DNA of 64,000 nt from assembly GCF_011742925.1 (NCBI RefSeq), contig NZ_WAEL01000006.1:124001-188000 (forward strand), written 5' to 3'. Both the position numbers and the translations under genes were made by a program. The notes beneath the pieces are model-generated. The model was not told the origin of the DNA. It did no database searches and saw only the letters and a list, made by a program, of their open reading frames with translations. This document shows, piece after piece, positions 25,759 to 33,584 of the stretch (position 1 is its first letter; every line of letters begins with the position of its first letter). This stretch comes from Fibrivirga algicola. GTDB lineage: Bacteria > Bacteroidota > Bacteroidia > Cytophagales > Spirosomataceae.

Positions 25759-26979
25759 ATGGCTAGTGCCGTAGAAAGTCCCGCCAGCTTGCTGGCCGAC
25801 CGAATTAATGCGCTTGAAGAATCGTCGACGCTGGCCATGACCAAAATGGCGCGTGAGTTGGCTGTAAAAGGCCATAAAGTGATTAGCCTGAGCGTTGGCG
25901 AACCCGATTTTAAAACACCCGCCCACATTTGCGACGCTGCTAAAAAAGCGATTGACGACGGTTTTCATGGGTACAGCCCTGTAGCCGGTTATCCTGACCT
26001 GCGTAAGGCTATTGCTGATAAGTTCAACCGGGATAATAACCTGCCCTGGAAACCCGAAAACGTAGTGGTATCAACGGGAGCCAAGCATTCGCTGGCCAAC
26101 GTATTGCAGGTACTGGTGAACCCCGGCGACGAGGTAATCATTTTCTCGCCATACTGGGTTAGCTACTCTGAAATGGTGAAACTGGCCGAGGGCGTGTCAG
26201 TTGTACTTGATGGATCGTTTGAAAACGACTTCAAAGTAACTCCCGAGCAGTTTGAAGCCGCTATTACTGACCGTACCAAGGTGGTTATGTACGCTTCGCC
26301 CAACAACCCAACCGGCTCGGTGTACTCGGAAGCTGAACTACGGGCCATCGCGGAGGTAGTAGCCCGTCACGATAATGTATATGTGCTGGCTGATGAAATC
26401 TATGAGTACATCAATTTTACCCCAGAAGGTCATTTCAGCATCGGCTCGGTGCCCGAAATCGCTGACCGGGTGATCACGGTGAACGGCGTGGCCAAAGGCT
26501 ACGCCATGACCGGGTGGCGCATTGGCTATATCGGTGCTGCCAAATGGATCGCCGAGGGTGTTGAGAAACTTCAGGGACAAGTAACGTCGGGGACTAACTC
26601 GATTGCGCAGAAAGCAACCGTTGCCGCGCTGAACGGATCGCTGGATGCAAGCCGCGAAATGGCGAAAGCCTACCACCGCCGCCGCGACCTGGTTGTCGGC
26701 CTGCTGAAAGACATCCCTGGCTTTAAAGTCAACACGCCGGAGGGGGCTTTTTACGCGTTTCCCGATGTAAGCGCCTATTACGGCAAATCTGACGGAACGA
26801 CAGCGATCAATAACTCCGACGATTTCTCGAACTGGTTGCTAAACACGTGCTATGTAGCCACAGTGGCTGGTTCTGGCTTCGGTGCGCCCAACTGCATTCG
26901 TATTTCTACCGCTGCTGCCGACGAAGCCCTTGTGGAAGCGGTAGGCCGTATTCGCGATGCCGTTGCGACGTTGAAGTAG
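25759..26979 (+). CDS. PLP-dependent aminotransferase, aspartate aminotransferase type
   Basis: The 406-residue enzyme is a class I/II (fold type I) aminotransferase. Visible signatures are SVGEPDFKTPAHI, GYSPVAGYPDLR, the PLP-contacting NPTGS and DEIYEYI, and the Schiff-base lysine in GVAKGYAMTGWRIGY (about residue 245). The arginine that binds the substrate carboxylate lies near the end (CIRISTA). It is most like the group Igamma aspartate/prephenate aminotransferases. A huge perfect inverted repeat follows and separates it from the convergent gene. A TAATTTTG box sits at about 25711, 40-50 bp upstream. Confidence 0.9.
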   Translation: MASAVESPASLLADRINALEESSTLAMTKMARELAVKGHKVISLSVGEPDFKTPAHICDAAKKAIDDGFHGYSPVAGYPDLRKAIADKFNRDNNLPWKPENVVVSTGAKHSLANVLQVLVNPGDEVIIFSPYWVSYSEMVKLAEGVSVVLDGSFENDFKVTPEQFEAAITDRTKVVMYASPNNPTGSVYSEAELRAIAEVVARHDNVYVLADEIYEYINFTPEGHFSIGSVPEIADRVITVNGVAKGYAMTGWRIGYIGAAKWIAEGVEKLQGQVTSGTNSIAQKATVAALNGSLDASREMAKAYHRRRDLVVGLLKDIPGFKVNTPEGAFYAFPDVSAYYGKSDGTTAINNSDDFSNWLLNTCYVATVAGSGFGAPNCIRISTAAADEALVEAVGRIRDAVATLK

Positions 26980-26988
26980 TGTTGTGAT

Positions 26989-27096
26989 ACGCGATTAAAC
27001 GGATAAAGGGGATTTATACAGATTTGGGGATTATAACGGATTTGCTCCGTCTAACTCCCAAATCTGTATAAATCCCCTTTATCCGTTTAATCGCGT
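26989..27096. repeat. Perfect 40-bp inverted repeat, 28-bp loop
   Basis: Arms 26989-27028 and 27057-27096 are perfect reverse complements over all 40 bases. The loop holds a further small hairpin (ACGGA, TTTGC, TCCGT). It lies between two convergent genes and comes within 5 bp of the stop of the minus-strand gene. Such a long perfect palindrome is more than a terminator needs; a MITE-like or repeat-family origin is possible. The 14-mer TTTATCCGTTTAAT in the arm recurs at 40317-40330. Confidence 0.93.
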
Positions 27097-27101
27097 ACCA
27101 G

Positions 27102-27572
27102 CTATAAAGCCAGCTCGCGTACTTCCAGCAGATCGGCGGGAAGTTTGATTTTAGCCAGCAGGCGTTCTTCGAGCAAGTTAGCCCACTCGTTCAGGTACGT
27201 TACCACGTCGTCGCGGCGATTGTGCTTCAGAAAACGCTGTTCAACCGGAAAGCGATGGAGCACGTCGCGATCGTCCAGCTTTTCGAGGTGTTTTAGATCT
27301 TCGAGCGTAAGACCTGCCTGGAGCATTTGGTTGATGATCACGTCGAACGGTAGCTGGCTGGTATCGCAGTAATCAGCAACCTGTTCGTTCCAGTCACCGT
27401 AACGCTGCATAGCATACTGGTGAATCTGGTCTTTGGTCATACGGGTAAGCTCCTGAGCCAGGTTGCCGCAATTGCAGCTACCCATATGGCCCCATTGGTA
27501 AGGGGCGCCCTCAGCTACTTTACGGGCTGTACGACGAAGCGCGTCGATCAGTTCGGGGGTTGGTCGTGCCAT
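27102..27572 (-). CDS. Conserved-looking cytosolic protein, unknown function
   Basis: This 156-residue protein is largely alpha-helical with no signal peptide or membrane span. Visible elements are a Cys-rich turn HMGSCNCGNLAQEL (residues about 29-42), CDTSQLPFD near 68, and a long C-terminal coiled or helical part rich in Leu, Glu and Arg. The CxC could bind a metal or form a disulfide. I do not recognise a family; similar small proteins seem to be spread in Bacteroidota. It is divergent from the S41 protease gene. Confidence 0.7.
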   Translation of the reverse strand: MARPTPELIDALRRTARKVAEGAPYQWGHMGSCNCGNLAQELTRMTKDQIHQYAMQRYGDWNEQVADYCDTSQLPFDVIINQMLQAGLTLEDLKHLEKLDDRDVLHRFPVEQRFLKHNRRDDVVTYLNEWANLLEERLLAKIKLPADLLEVRELAL

Positions 27573-27758
27573 AATACGTTTTTGACTGGTCCGCCAGTGC
27601 GGTTTGCGTTTATTGGGAAAGCCGATTAACTAGTCAGAATGAACCATCTAAGCTACACGTTTTGTCGACGAACTGATACCGGTTTGGCGAAAAATGTGTT
27701 GAATTGACAGTTCGCATTGACAACGACCCGTTCAGCCGATTTGTTCGTCTACTGACCG

Positions 27759-29327
27759 GTGACTCATGCTACCTTTGGTAACCGTTCAAGCTACTCATTT
27801 GTGATTGTATCTGCGCCGTTGCGAAGCCGTTTATGGCTTACTACTAGTCTTCTTCTCGTGATTTGGGGCCAGGTAGCTGGTCAACCATCGCCTTTATTAC
27901 CCTCGCCACTGTCAAAGGTGTATTCAGTAGAGCAGTTGCGGAGTGACTTCCGGCTTATGCGCCGGGCGATGGAAGAGGCACATCCCGGTTTGTACCGCTA
28001 CCACTCGCGTGATAGTGTGTCGCGCTGGTTCGATGCGGCCGAAGCCCGCTTAACGCAGCCAATGACAGAGCTTCAATTCCGGCGTGCCGTTGAGCCGACC
28101 ATCGATCGGATTGGCTGCGGACATACGGATCTGTATGGCTCCAAGGCGTACGTGAAATACCGTAAAAAGCATCCTTTACGGCCTTTCCCGGTCGATGTGT
28201 TTGTGCTGGATAACAAGCTATATGTGCGCGAAAACCGGAGCACTGATACAACGGTTCGGCGTGGGGCAGAGATTCTGGCGGTCAATGGATACCCCGCAGG
28301 TACGTTGCTGAACCGGTTTTATCAATACATCTCGTCCGACGGGTACAACCAGACATTTAAGCCGTACGTACTCAATACGGGACTTTTTACATCGTATTAC
28401 ACGCTGGCCTTTGGAATGGACTCGACCGCCCAACAGTTGATGCTTCGTGATTCGACCGGTCAGGTACGTACGTTAACGTTCCGGGTTCGGCCGGGGGCTC
28501 TCAAGGCAGGAGCCGATTCGGTTGAGAAACGGGTTATTCCGGCTTCTAAACCGCGTAAGCCCAAGCCGCGTAAACCTGAGCAAAGCCAGGACGAACCACG
28601 GACGCTGACGTTTTCGGAGCGTGACTCATCGGTTGCTCTGCTGAAAGTGGGTTCGTTTACGGGTAGTGGTCAGCGGGCGTTTTTTCGGGAAAGTTTCAAG
28701 GCAATAGCCCGCCGAAGAACGGTGACGAATCTGATTATAGATGTGCGGGGCAATCTGGGTGGGAACTCCGGTACATCAGCTAAATTGGTTTCTTACCTGG
28801 TCGATGAACCGTTCCAGGCTTATACGCAGGTCGACGCAAACGTCCGGCAAGTGTCGTTTAACCAGCATCTGGGCTGGAAATTCTGGCGTTTCTGGCTCCG
28901 TAATTTCTTTACACATAAAACGCCCGAAGGCACTTTTCGGCGAACAGGCGTTACCAAGCTGATTAAGCCGACGACTAAAAACGGCTTTCGCGGACGGGTG
29001 TTCGTGCTGACAAATGGCGGTACGTTTTCGGCTGCGTCAATTTTTACGTCGCTGGCCAAACACAACGCCGCCGCCCGTGTCACGGTAATTGGTCGTGAAA
29101 CGGGCGGCGGCGAATATGGCTGTAATGCCTTCACGTCTCCGTATATGACGCTCCCCGAAACGGGTGTGCAACTGCGGCTGCCTCTTTACAAGATCGTGCT
29201 GGCTATTCCCGGCGTCGACCAGGGGCATGGCGTGTTACCCGACGTTCCCGTAGTTTACACGGCCCCTGATGTGCTGTCGGCTAAAGACCTCGATCTGGAG
29301 AAAGTGTACGAACTGATCGGAAAATAA
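27759..29327 (+). CDS. Secreted S41-family (tail-specific-type) peptidase
   Basis: The 522-residue protein has a hydrophobic N-terminal segment (LRSRLWLTTSLLLVIWGQVAG) acting as signal or anchor, an N-terminal helical domain, a short PDZ-like region, and a C-terminal S41 peptidase domain with LIIDVRGNLGGNSGTSA, the nucleophile serine in TNGGTFSAAS, and VIGRETGGGEYG. S41 enzymes cleave periplasmic proteins, often at hydrophobic C-termini. The start is uncertain: a TACCTTTG box at 27770-27777 lies inside the coding region if ATG 27759 is used. An in-frame GTG at 27801 would fit that promoter better and still leave the hydrophobic segment intact. Confidence 0.85.
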   Translation: MTHATFGNRSSYSFVIVSAPLRSRLWLTTSLLLVIWGQVAGQPSPLLPSPLSKVYSVEQLRSDFRLMRRAMEEAHPGLYRYHSRDSVSRWFDAAEARLTQPMTELQFRRAVEPTIDRIGCGHTDLYGSKAYVKYRKKHPLRPFPVDVFVLDNKLYVRENRSTDTTVRRGAEILAVNGYPAGTLLNRFYQYISSDGYNQTFKPYVLNTGLFTSYYTLAFGMDSTAQQLMLRDSTGQVRTLTFRVRPGALKAGADSVEKRVIPASKPRKPKPRKPEQSQDEPRTLTFSERDSSVALLKVGSFTGSGQRAFFRESFKAIARRRTVTNLIIDVRGNLGGNSGTSAKLVSYLVDEPFQAYTQVDANVRQVSFNQHLGWKFWRFWLRNFFTHKTPEGTFRRTGVTKLIKPTTKNGFRGRVFVLTNGGTFSAASIFTSLAKHNAAARVTVIGRETGGGEYGCNAFTSPYMTLPETGVQLRLPLYKIVLAIPGVDQGHGVLPDVPVVYTAPDVLSAKDLDLEKVYELIGK

Positions 29328-29350
29328 ACGTCAGGTAGCAGCGCACTTTT

Positions 29351-29701
29351 CTATGCGTTCGCCAGCTGACCGGCCACGTTTTGCAACGCCGCGCCCAGCG
29401 CTTCGAGCCGGGTGGCCATGTCACCTTCTGGCCCAACTTTCACGCCCATTTCGTGCGTGCAGTTCGACAGGTCAAGTAAAATCTGTTGCATTTCGCCGGG
29501 GTTGGGTGTTCCGCTTTCCAGCTGTGTTTTCAGATGTTGAAGCAGATCGACCACTTCCTTTGTATTTTCTGACTCGCTCAATGTGCTGATCCATTGGTCG
29601 ATAACACCTTTCCCGCTTTGTGGCGTCAGGTCGTTTACCCCCGTGGTCAACGTCACCATGGTGGTGTCGAGCAGATCGGTAGCTTCTTCGTGGTTATCCA
29701 T
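29351..29701 (-). CDS. Array paralogue 6 of 6, unknown small helical protein
   Basis: The 116-residue acidic protein has no signal peptide. It has the array signature: a helix with DLLDTTMVTLTTGV, a turn with PQSGKG, then VIDQWISTL with the invariant Trp, a central helix VVDLLQHLKTQLESG, then a helix QILLDLSNCTHEMG, and a final helix LEALGAALQNVAGQL. All six genes share these blocks in this order. It is the most downstream gene of the array and ends 24 bp from the S41 protease gene, which is convergent. I do not recognise the family. Confidence 0.82.
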   Translation of the reverse strand: MDNHEEATDLLDTTMVTLTTGVNDLTPQSGKGVIDQWISTLSESENTKEVVDLLQHLKTQLESGTPNPGEMQQILLDLSNCTHEMGVKVGPEGDMATRLEALGAALQNVAGQLANA

Positions 29702-29764
29702 GACTTTGTGAACGTAAATCGGGCCACAGATACGCGTACCTGTGGCCCGATTGGTTATAACTGC

Positions 29765-30127
29765 TTATACGGTTGTCGACAGTTGTCCCGCGAAGTTCCG
29801 GAGCGACGTGCTCAACGTAGCAAGCCGCGAGGGAAGATCACCAGCGGCTGTTTCGCCAAGGGTTTCAGTTTGATCGGCCAGATTCAGCAACAGGTCGTGC
29901 AACTTCTGGTTGCTGGGCGAACCACTTTGCAGTTCGGTTTGAAGTTCCTGAAGAGGCTGAATCATTTTGCTAGCAGCGTGATCGCTTTTCAGCGACGAAA
30001 ACCAGTCTGTAATTAACGAAAGACCCTCTTGCGGTGAAGCCGCCTGTCCCTGATCAAATGCTTCAATGGTTGCGTCGATCAAAGTTGAAGCTGATGAACC
30101 GCTCGATTGTGAATGTTGATTTGCCAT
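29765..30127 (-). CDS. Array paralogue 5 of 6, unknown small helical protein
   Basis: The 120-residue protein begins with a Ser-rich lead (MANQHSQSSGSSAS), then the shared blocks TLIDATIEAFDQG, PQEGLSLITDWFSSL, LQELQTELQSG, LLLNLADQTETLG and LATLSTSLRNFAGQL. It is the closest relative of paralogue 6 by eye, and is separated from it by 63 bp, the shortest spacer in the array. No catalytic or metal-binding residue pattern is conserved across the six; the strongest conserved points are Gly and Trp in the first third. Confidence 0.82.
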   Translation of the reverse strand: MANQHSQSSGSSASTLIDATIEAFDQGQAASPQEGLSLITDWFSSLKSDHAASKMIQPLQELQTELQSGSPSNQKLHDLLLNLADQTETLGETAAGDLPSRLATLSTSLRNFAGQLSTTV

Positions 30128-30247
30128 TATGTTGGAAGTAGTTTACTGTTTTTAATTTTAGGGTACTATTTGGTAATGCACTTGCCTCTACAGCCTTGTT
30201 ATGATAGCGAAATACTAAGCAACAGGGTGGTAAAGCGGCGAAAACGC

Positions 30248-30739
30248 CTATTTTTTGCCGTAGCCTGAGCCGTAGGAACCGCTGTCTTGTTGCGCTGCGC
30301 CACTGGCACCGTACTGGTCGCTATCGGCGTTTGCTGAAGACGCACCAACACTGGGAGCCACTGTAGCACCTGCTCTGCCGTCGCCCGACCGTTTGCCTGC
30401 CAACCGCTCGCTGAAGCCTTTCAGGGCATCCGACAATTCAATGAGTGACATCTGCTCACCACCATCAACCGACTTGGCCGCCTGGCGAGTTTGATCAGTC
30501 AAATCATCCAGAATGGTCTGAATCTGACCCACATTTGGGTTGTTGTCCTGTAACTGCATGCGCAACTCACTGAGCGTATGGGCAATCGGATTTGTCGATT
30601 CGTCGCCTGAGTGAAGGGCACTGATCCAGTTTTCGATCAATGAAATGCCATCAGTTGGCGATACAGACTCGGCTCCGCCACTAAAGGTGTTTACGGTCTC
30701 ATTAATGAGCGCCGTTGCGAATTGTGATGATTCTGCCAT
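30248..30739 (-). CDS. Array paralogue 4 of 6, with Gly/Ser/Tyr-rich tail
   Basis: I chose ATG 30739 (163 residues) because the shared domain starts right after it; the upstream extension to 30775 does not resemble the others. The blocks are FATALINETVNTFSGG, PTDGISLIENWISAL, LSELRMQLQDN, LDDLTDQTRQAAK and LSDALKGFSERLAG. It is the only member with an extra C-terminal tail of about 50 residues, rich in Gly, Ser, Ala and Tyr (ending DSGSYGSGYGKK). The tail may be disordered or may bind a partner. Spacers on both sides are about 120 bp. Confidence 0.8.
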   Translation of the reverse strand: MAESSQFATALINETVNTFSGGAESVSPTDGISLIENWISALHSGDESTNPIAHTLSELRMQLQDNNPNVGQIQTILDDLTDQTRQAAKSVDGGEQMSLIELSDALKGFSERLAGKRSGDGRAGATVAPSVGASSANADSDQYGASGAAQQDSGSYGSGYGKK

Positions 30740-30862
30740 GGGAATAGGAGAGTGTGCTACGGCCAGATGGAGCACCAGGTCTGATCAAACGGGCTGGTTA
30801 AGCTTGCTTTCGCAAAGCCGCTAGGATATTTGACTTGGCACGCTTGCTGACTGTAGCTGATT

Positions 30863-31237
30863 TTATTTAGCTATTTGTTGATTAAGATTTTCAAGGGTAG
30901 AAACCAACCGTTGCAACTCAGTCTGCTGAGCACTGGCTTCTGGCGAGTCGATGACACTCTGCGTGATATCGATCAGGTCTTCGAGATATGCCTGAATCAC
31001 CGATGGTTCGGGTGAGTTACCATCCTGCGAACTCTGATCAAGCTCGGCTTTCAGGTCTTCCAGTACATCGGCTATTTCATCAGTCTCGTCGGTGCCGTTC
31101 TCATCAAGGAGATCGATCCATTGGTCTATCAGAGTCAAACCGCTTGTGGGCGTTGTGGTCTGAATACCGCTATCAAACGCGTTGATAGTTTGCTCGATAA
31201 GCGCAGTTGTGTCGGGGTTTTGTGATGTAAGGGCCAT
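30863..31237 (-). CDS. Array paralogue 3 of 6, unknown small helical protein
   Basis: The 124-residue protein is strongly acidic (many Asp and Glu in the middle, for example ENGTDETDEIADVLEDLKAEL). Shared blocks: TALIEQTINAFDSG, PTSGLTLIDQWIDLL, LEDLIDITQSV and LVSTLENLNQQI. The acidic loop after the Trp block is longer than in the other members. No signal peptide is present, so a cytosolic location is inferred. Confidence 0.82.
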   Translation of the reverse strand: MALTSQNPDTTALIEQTINAFDSGIQTTTPTSGLTLIDQWIDLLDENGTDETDEIADVLEDLKAELDQSSQDGNSPEPSVIQAYLEDLIDITQSVIDSPEASAQQTELQRLVSTLENLNQQIAK

Positions 31238-31345
31238 CTTTTGTAAGTCGTCGTTTTGGTTACTGATAAGTAATGGTGGCCAGTCGCTCCAGAACAGGGT
31301 CGCTCAAAGCGATTCTATCGTACTGTCATCGACCATTCACGGGGT

Positions 31346-31687
31346 TCATTTCAACTCTTTAGCAAAGTCTTTCAGCGACTCGCCCAGGTCTTTTAGCGAA
31401 ACCTGCAACTCGTCGTTGGCCTTTCTAGCGGCTTTGGCGGTCTCGTCGCCAAGCTTCTTCACCAGTTGGGCAATCTTTTTTTTATCGGGCTCTTGCTCGC
31501 CCAATTGCTCATACAGCTCCTGCAACTCATTGGTAATGCTACCAGCCGCTTCTTCTTTTTGCACAATCGCCAGCCAGGCCTCAATCAGTGACGCTCCGTC
31601 TTTTGGTTTTGTACTATCAACGCCATTGTCGAGGGTCTCGATAGTCGATGCAATCAGTGTGTCGGCTTTCCTAGTCGCCATTTTCAA
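31346..31687 (-). CDS. Array paralogue 2 of 6, Lys-rich variant
   Basis: The 113-residue protein has the shared blocks DTLIASTIETLDNGV, PKDGASLIEAWLAIV, LQELYEQLGEQ, LVKKLGDETAKAARK and LKDLGESLKDFAKEL. It differs by many Lys residues in the second half, giving a mixed-charge helical protein unlike its acidic neighbours. An alternative ATG lies 6 bp downstream at 31681. The spacer to paralogue 1 is 155 bp counting from its stop at 31812 to start 31687, of which about 124 bp is non-coding. Confidence 0.8.
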   Translation of the reverse strand: MKMATRKADTLIASTIETLDNGVDSTKPKDGASLIEAWLAIVQKEEAAGSITNELQELYEQLGEQEPDKKKIAQLVKKLGDETAKAARKANDELQVSLKDLGESLKDFAKELK

Positions 31688-31811
31688 TGCACAGGTTGAG
31701 TAAATAAACTAGCCTTCCAGATATGGAGAAGACACTGGGATAAAACTCGACTAAATCTGTATTGTTTATAGAAACAGTACGGTACGAGCTTATGGCCTCA
31801 GCCCTATCCAT

Positions 31812-32156
31812 TTAGGAGTGCCCAATCTCTTCGCTGCTGTTCAGCAACCGTTGCAGGGTGTCGGCCAGTTGTTGCAACGCAGCGGGGTTCGGCGTGGTTG
31901 GCTGCTGGGCAAAAGCCTGTGTGTATTCAGCCAACTCCATAAGCAACACCCGAATCTGAACGGGGTCCGACTGGTTCAGAAGCGCTTTCTGAAGGCTGCT
32001 GAGCGCTTCGCGAATAGGAGCTAAGCCGTCATAATGCGCTAATTCGTTCAGCCAGTCGTCGACCAATGCCTGGCCTGAGTCGGTGGCATGTTCGCCGTTT
32101 GTCAGTGCCTGAATGGTTGTGTCAAGTAATGTCTCTGTCGATTGGGGCGTATTCAT
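31812..32156 (-). CDS. Array paralogue 1 of 6, unknown small helical protein
   Basis: ATG 32156 gives 114 residues starting MNTPQSTETLLDTTIQALTNG; the longer in-frame form from 32243 adds a segment that does not match the family. Shared blocks: LVDDWLNEL with the invariant Trp, LSSLQKALLNQ, LLMELAEYTQAFA and LADTLQRLLNSS. It is the most upstream member and divergent from anmK; the 109-bp gap carries the anmK promoter. Confidence 0.8.
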   Translation of the reverse strand: MNTPQSTETLLDTTIQALTNGEHATDSGQALVDDWLNELAHYDGLAPIREALSSLQKALLNQSDPVQIRVLLMELAEYTQAFAQQPTTPNPAALQQLADTLQRLLNSSEEIGHS

Positions 32157-32232
32157 GTCGTTGAGGTTTGTTTCAGTTGATATGAGGCGGGCAATTGGTA
32201 CGTGTGCCATCATCCATATACTATCAAACTGG

Positions 32233-32261
32233 TTTGGCAGCAAAACGGCTGATTATCTTTA
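32233..32261 (+). promoter_or_regulatory. Promoter for anmK, leaderless or nearly so
   Basis: TTTG at 32233-32236 and TATCTTTA at 32254-32261 are separated by 17 bp, which fits the Bacteroidota promoter (-33 TTTG, -7 TAnnTTTG) with one mismatch. The -7 box ends 4 bp before ATG 32266, so the mRNA would begin at or near the start codon. Confidence 0.6.
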
Positions 32262-32265
32262 CTTC

Positions 32266-33477
32266 ATGAACCCGCAGCTGCAACGCCTCTACCAACTTGC
32301 TCAGAAACCCGAACGCCGCATTATTGGCCTGATGTCAGGTACGTCGCTCGATGGCCTTGATGTAGCCCTTTGCCGGGTGACTGGCGATGGTCCGCAAACG
32401 CGCGTTATAATTGAGCACTTCACGACTGTTTCATACGACGACGCGTTTAAAGACAGTATCCGCGCTGTCTTCGCGAAGAAGCAGGTTGATTTTGAGCACC
32501 TGACGGTACTGAATGAACAGATCGGGCGTCGGCACGGCCAATGGGTAGCCGATTGCCTGCGTGTCTGGAACGTACCTGCTGATTCCGTTGATCTGGTGGC
32601 CAGTCATGGGCAGACCGTGTACCATGCCCCGCAGAAGCAGCACCAGCGGCCCGGCTATCCGAATGCTACGCTACAGATCGGCGATGGCGATCATATTGCA
32701 GTCGAAACGGGGATTATCACGCTCAGCGATTTCCGGCAGCGGCATATCGCCCATGGCGGCGAGGGCGCTCCGCTGGCTGTTTACGGTGATTATTTCGTGT
32801 TCTCGCAGGCGGGAGAAAACCGCATCCTCCTCAACATGGGAGGCATTGCCAATTTCACGTACCTGCCCGGCTCTCTCGACGCCAGCGTTGTGTTTACCAC
32901 AGACACCGGCCCCGGCAATACGCTCCTGGACGCCTACGCCCGCCAGTTTACCGGTAAACCCTATGATGAAAACGGCCAGCTGGCCGCCAGTGGTCAGGTA
33001 AATAACGCTTTGCTTAGCGCCTTGCTTGATCACCCGTTTTTTGTGCAGCCTTTTCCGAAGACAACCGGGCCAGAGGTGTTCAATTCCGACTACGTTCGAG
33101 ATACCCGGCAACGCAGCCAAACCGCCGATCTTGGTCCCGAAGACCTGATGGCGACACTTACCCAATTTAGTGCTAAAAGCATTGCTCAGGCCATTCAGCA
33201 GGCGCTGGGTAACGTACCCGCCGCTGATCGTACAGCCATGCATGTGTATATGAGCGGTGGCGGGGCTCACAACCCCGTGTTGACCAAAGCGATAGAAGCG
33301 TTGCTTCCTGGTTGTACCTTTGCGAAAACCGACGACCTGGGCATTGCCGGCGACGCTAAAGAAGCCGTACTGTTTGCCGTGTTGGCCAACGAATGTGTAG
33401 CCGGTTTAGGTACGTCGTTCGGCAACCGGCAGGGTGTGCCGAGTGTATCGATGGGAAAGATTAGCTTTACTAAATAG
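32266..33477 (+). CDS. anmK: Anhydro-N-acetylmuramic acid kinase
   Basis: AnmK phosphorylates and opens 1,6-anhydro-MurNAc during peptidoglycan recycling, yielding MurNAc-6-phosphate. ATG 32266 gives 403 residues; this start follows the promoter directly, whereas an upstream in-frame ATG would add 51 unlikely residues. Family motifs: IGLMSGTSLDGLDVAL (phosphate-binding), SHGQTVYHAP, LQIGDGDHIA, LLNMGGIANFTY, DTGPGNTLLDA, and SGGGAHNPVL near the end. The usual length is about 370-400. It is followed by a 44-bp-arm inverted repeat and then by lhgO, on the same strand but not clearly linked in function. Confidence 0.95.
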   Translation: MNPQLQRLYQLAQKPERRIIGLMSGTSLDGLDVALCRVTGDGPQTRVIIEHFTTVSYDDAFKDSIRAVFAKKQVDFEHLTVLNEQIGRRHGQWVADCLRVWNVPADSVDLVASHGQTVYHAPQKQHQRPGYPNATLQIGDGDHIAVETGIITLSDFRQRHIAHGGEGAPLAVYGDYFVFSQAGENRILLNMGGIANFTYLPGSLDASVVFTTDTGPGNTLLDAYARQFTGKPYDENGQLAASGQVNNALLSALLDHPFFVQPFPKTTGPEVFNSDYVRDTRQRSQTADLGPEDLMATLTQFSAKSIAQAIQQALGNVPAADRTAMHVYMSGGGAHNPVLTKAIEALLPGCTFAKTDDLGIAGDAKEAVLFAVLANECVAGLGTSFGNRQGVPSVSMGKISFTK

Positions 33478-33478
33478 A

Positions 33479-33576
33479 GTTTGATGTATGACGTTTGAAG
33501 TTTGATGTTGCGCTGCGAATCAGCGAAGAGATTGATTCGCAGCGCAACATCAAACTTCAAACGTCATACATCAAAC
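33479..33576. repeat. Perfect 44-bp inverted repeat, 10-bp loop
   Basis: Arms 33479-33522 and 33533-33576 are perfect reverse complements over 44 bases; the loop is GCGAAGAGAT. The arm is built from GTTTGA-like units (TTTGATGT, GTTTGAAG, TTTGATGT). It starts 1 bp after the anmK stop and ends 8 bp before the lhgO start, so it fills the entire gap between two plus-strand genes. Confidence 0.95.
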
Positions 33577-33584
33577 CACACTTT

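Noticed and set aside
30237-30257. GGCG-AAAA-CGCC hairpin followed by TATTTTTT, a terminator-like shape on the plus strand
   Set aside because: It overlaps the 3' end of a minus-strand gene, has only a 4-bp stem, and no plus-strand gene ends there.
31182-31703. Open frame of 173 codons on the plus strand over the paralogue array
   Set aside because: It is antisense to two array genes and has a Ser/Phe-rich composition typical of a reverse-complement shadow.
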